Below, one piece after another: positions 62,848-64,000 of a stretch of 64,000 nucleotides of DNA. The position numbers and the translations under genes were made by a program. Source of the stretch: Megalonaias nervosa (Eukaryota > Mollusca > Bivalvia > Unionida > Unionidae). Positions within the stretch are counted from its first letter, which is position 1, and the number at the start of each line of letters is the position of its first letter. The stretch lies in the NCBI GenBank assembly GCA_016617855.1, contig JAECUM010001898.1:1-64000 (forward strand). The letters are read 5' to 3'. The notes under the pieces are model-generated. The model was not told the DNA's origin and ran no database searches. It worked only from the letters and a program-made list of their open reading frames with translations.

Positions 62848-64000
62848 TCAAAAGTTGGATTTTATATACAAAGGTGGGTAAATATTTTCTATATATTTTG
62901 CCCTATAGCAGACAGGCAGTAATAAAATGGAATTCATTTTCAATGTTAACGTTACAAATTTGACACAATCTTTCCTCAAAGCAAATACTTTCATATCTTT
63001 GCTTCTGATTGGCAAGTTCCCCACTCTAAGCATTGTGATTATATAACAAAGATCGTTATCTCCCAACATGTCTAGATATCTTTGACGAGTAAATTCTACT
63101 CCCAAAGACCTATAGAAGCGCATTCTTTCCGTCAACTGAATTTCATCCTGCAGCTTTTGTCTAAAAATATCTTCATTTCTCTGGCTGAGCAATCTAAGAA
63201 ATGTTTTTTTATCATTTACTCCCTGAGTACACCAAAGATTGCCAAATCCAAATGTAAATAGAAGCTTTTTAACATAGCCCAGCAATCAAAATTTTCCCCC
63301 CATCTTAACTGTAAATAGCCCAGCAATCACAACTTCCCCCTCCCCTGCCCATCTTTACTGTAAATCATAGCATTGTTTAGAATATCTGTCTTCTGGCATT
63401 TTCAGAATTCTTAGCCAATATTTCAAAATACATTTATATCTTATACATTGCATACTAGTTTGTCCTAATTCGTTATGTATGAATGCATTTGGAGTAGACT
63501 TTGATGTACCAAGGATATGTTTACAAAATGACAAATGAGCTTTTTCAATATCATTGGCATCATAAAAACCCTGAACCTCAGCTCCATAATTAAGTATGGG
63601 AGCTATCTTCGTGTCAAACAGACGAAGTAATCCAGTTACGGGATATCTGCCAAATTTTGAAAGACTTTGCTTTAATATATGCATAGAATTCAGTGCCTTC
63701 AAGGACAAGTTTTCTAACACATATACCAATAGTTTTTTTTTTAAAGAAAATGTGCATCCTAAATTCTTACAATGTGTTTCAATCTTTACCTCGGTATGGC
63801 CATAGTACCGCATTTCGTAACTTCTGAGATAGCCACCTCTGCGAAATACAACCACTCTTGGTGTCCATATTCACCTTTAATTTCCACTTTAGGCAAAATG
63901 TATGCAACCTGTTGAGCATATTTTGCAACTGGTGAGCATTGTCAGCAAAGACAATTGAATCGTCTGCATAAAACAGTAAAATAGTTTTAAGGTTTCTACA
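62848..64000 (-). pseudogene. LINE reverse transcriptase, 3' part, continues beyond window
   Basis: Minus strand: LFYADDSIVFADNAHQLQNM (YADD catalytic box at 63970-63959), LHTFCLKWKLKVNMDTK, a frame shift near 63857, VVFRRGGYLRSYEMRYYGH, KIAPILNYGAEVQGFYDAND to YSKQCYDLQ. After a short disrupted patch comes LGYVKKLLFTFGFGNLWCTQ, and RNEDIFRQKLQDEIQ to the stop near 62848. This is the palm-to-C-terminal part of a CR1/L2/Jockey-like ORF2. The break at 63274-63360 coincides with an imperfect ~41-bp direct repeat (atagcccagcaatca). Inactive copy. Confidence 0.87.

Overview
This window is invertebrate animal nuclear DNA. It is AT-rich, has long GT-AG introns and is full of micro- and minisatellites, tRNA-derived SINEs, decayed LINEs and small DNA transposons. 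Two conserved genes lie head to head. Some intronic repeat wording, such as the 'agggcaataactc' motif near 11888 and its roughly 160-bp diverged relatives, recalls repeats seen in molluscs. A mollusc or other lophotrochozoan is therefore my best guess, but it is not proven.

Left part, minus strand, 39302 down to beyond position 1: the first 15 coding exons of DNA topoisomerase II, closest in wording to vertebrate TOP2B. They encode 806 residues: an N-terminal extension, the GHKL ATPase, the transducer with its QTK loop, TOPRIM (EGDSAK and DQDQD) and the start of the winged-helix domain. All splice phases agree. The catalytic-tyrosine exon and the C-terminal domain lie off the left edge. The introns carry an intron-containing hAT-type transposase pseudogene on the opposite strand (about 780-3004), several minisatellites, a 4.05-kb element with hAT hallmarks (23220-27264), MITEs, two SINE families and a LINE 3' fragment broken by a SINE.

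Centre, 39303-39766: a 464-bp spacer between the two start codons, presumably a bidirectional promoter, with CCAAT boxes and a CHR-like element on the TOP2 side.

Right part, plus strand, 39767 to beyond 64000: the first three coding exons (81 residues) of UBE2G2, the ER-associated-degradation ubiquitin-conjugating enzyme. The catalytic-cysteine exon is off the right edge. Its introns of 8.1 and 13.0 kb contain minisatellites, LINE fragments (51.3-53.0 kb and 62.8-64.0 kb on the minus strand, plus an RTE-like tail at 41.5 kb), a 939-bp solo LTR and SINEs with clear target-site duplications.

Two observations stand out. First, the 39-bp minisatellite at 51.93-52.69 kb is 19 in-register copies of a 13-codon piece of a reverse transcriptase (YRPISVVPTIPKQ type), in the same frame as the RT sequence just downstream. 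Second, three separate minisatellite arrays are each cut in two by a different class of transposon (TA-target MITE, solo LTR, SINE), each with a recognisable target-site duplication. Apart from the two host genes I see no other intact gene. Long open frames inside tandem repeats are artefacts.
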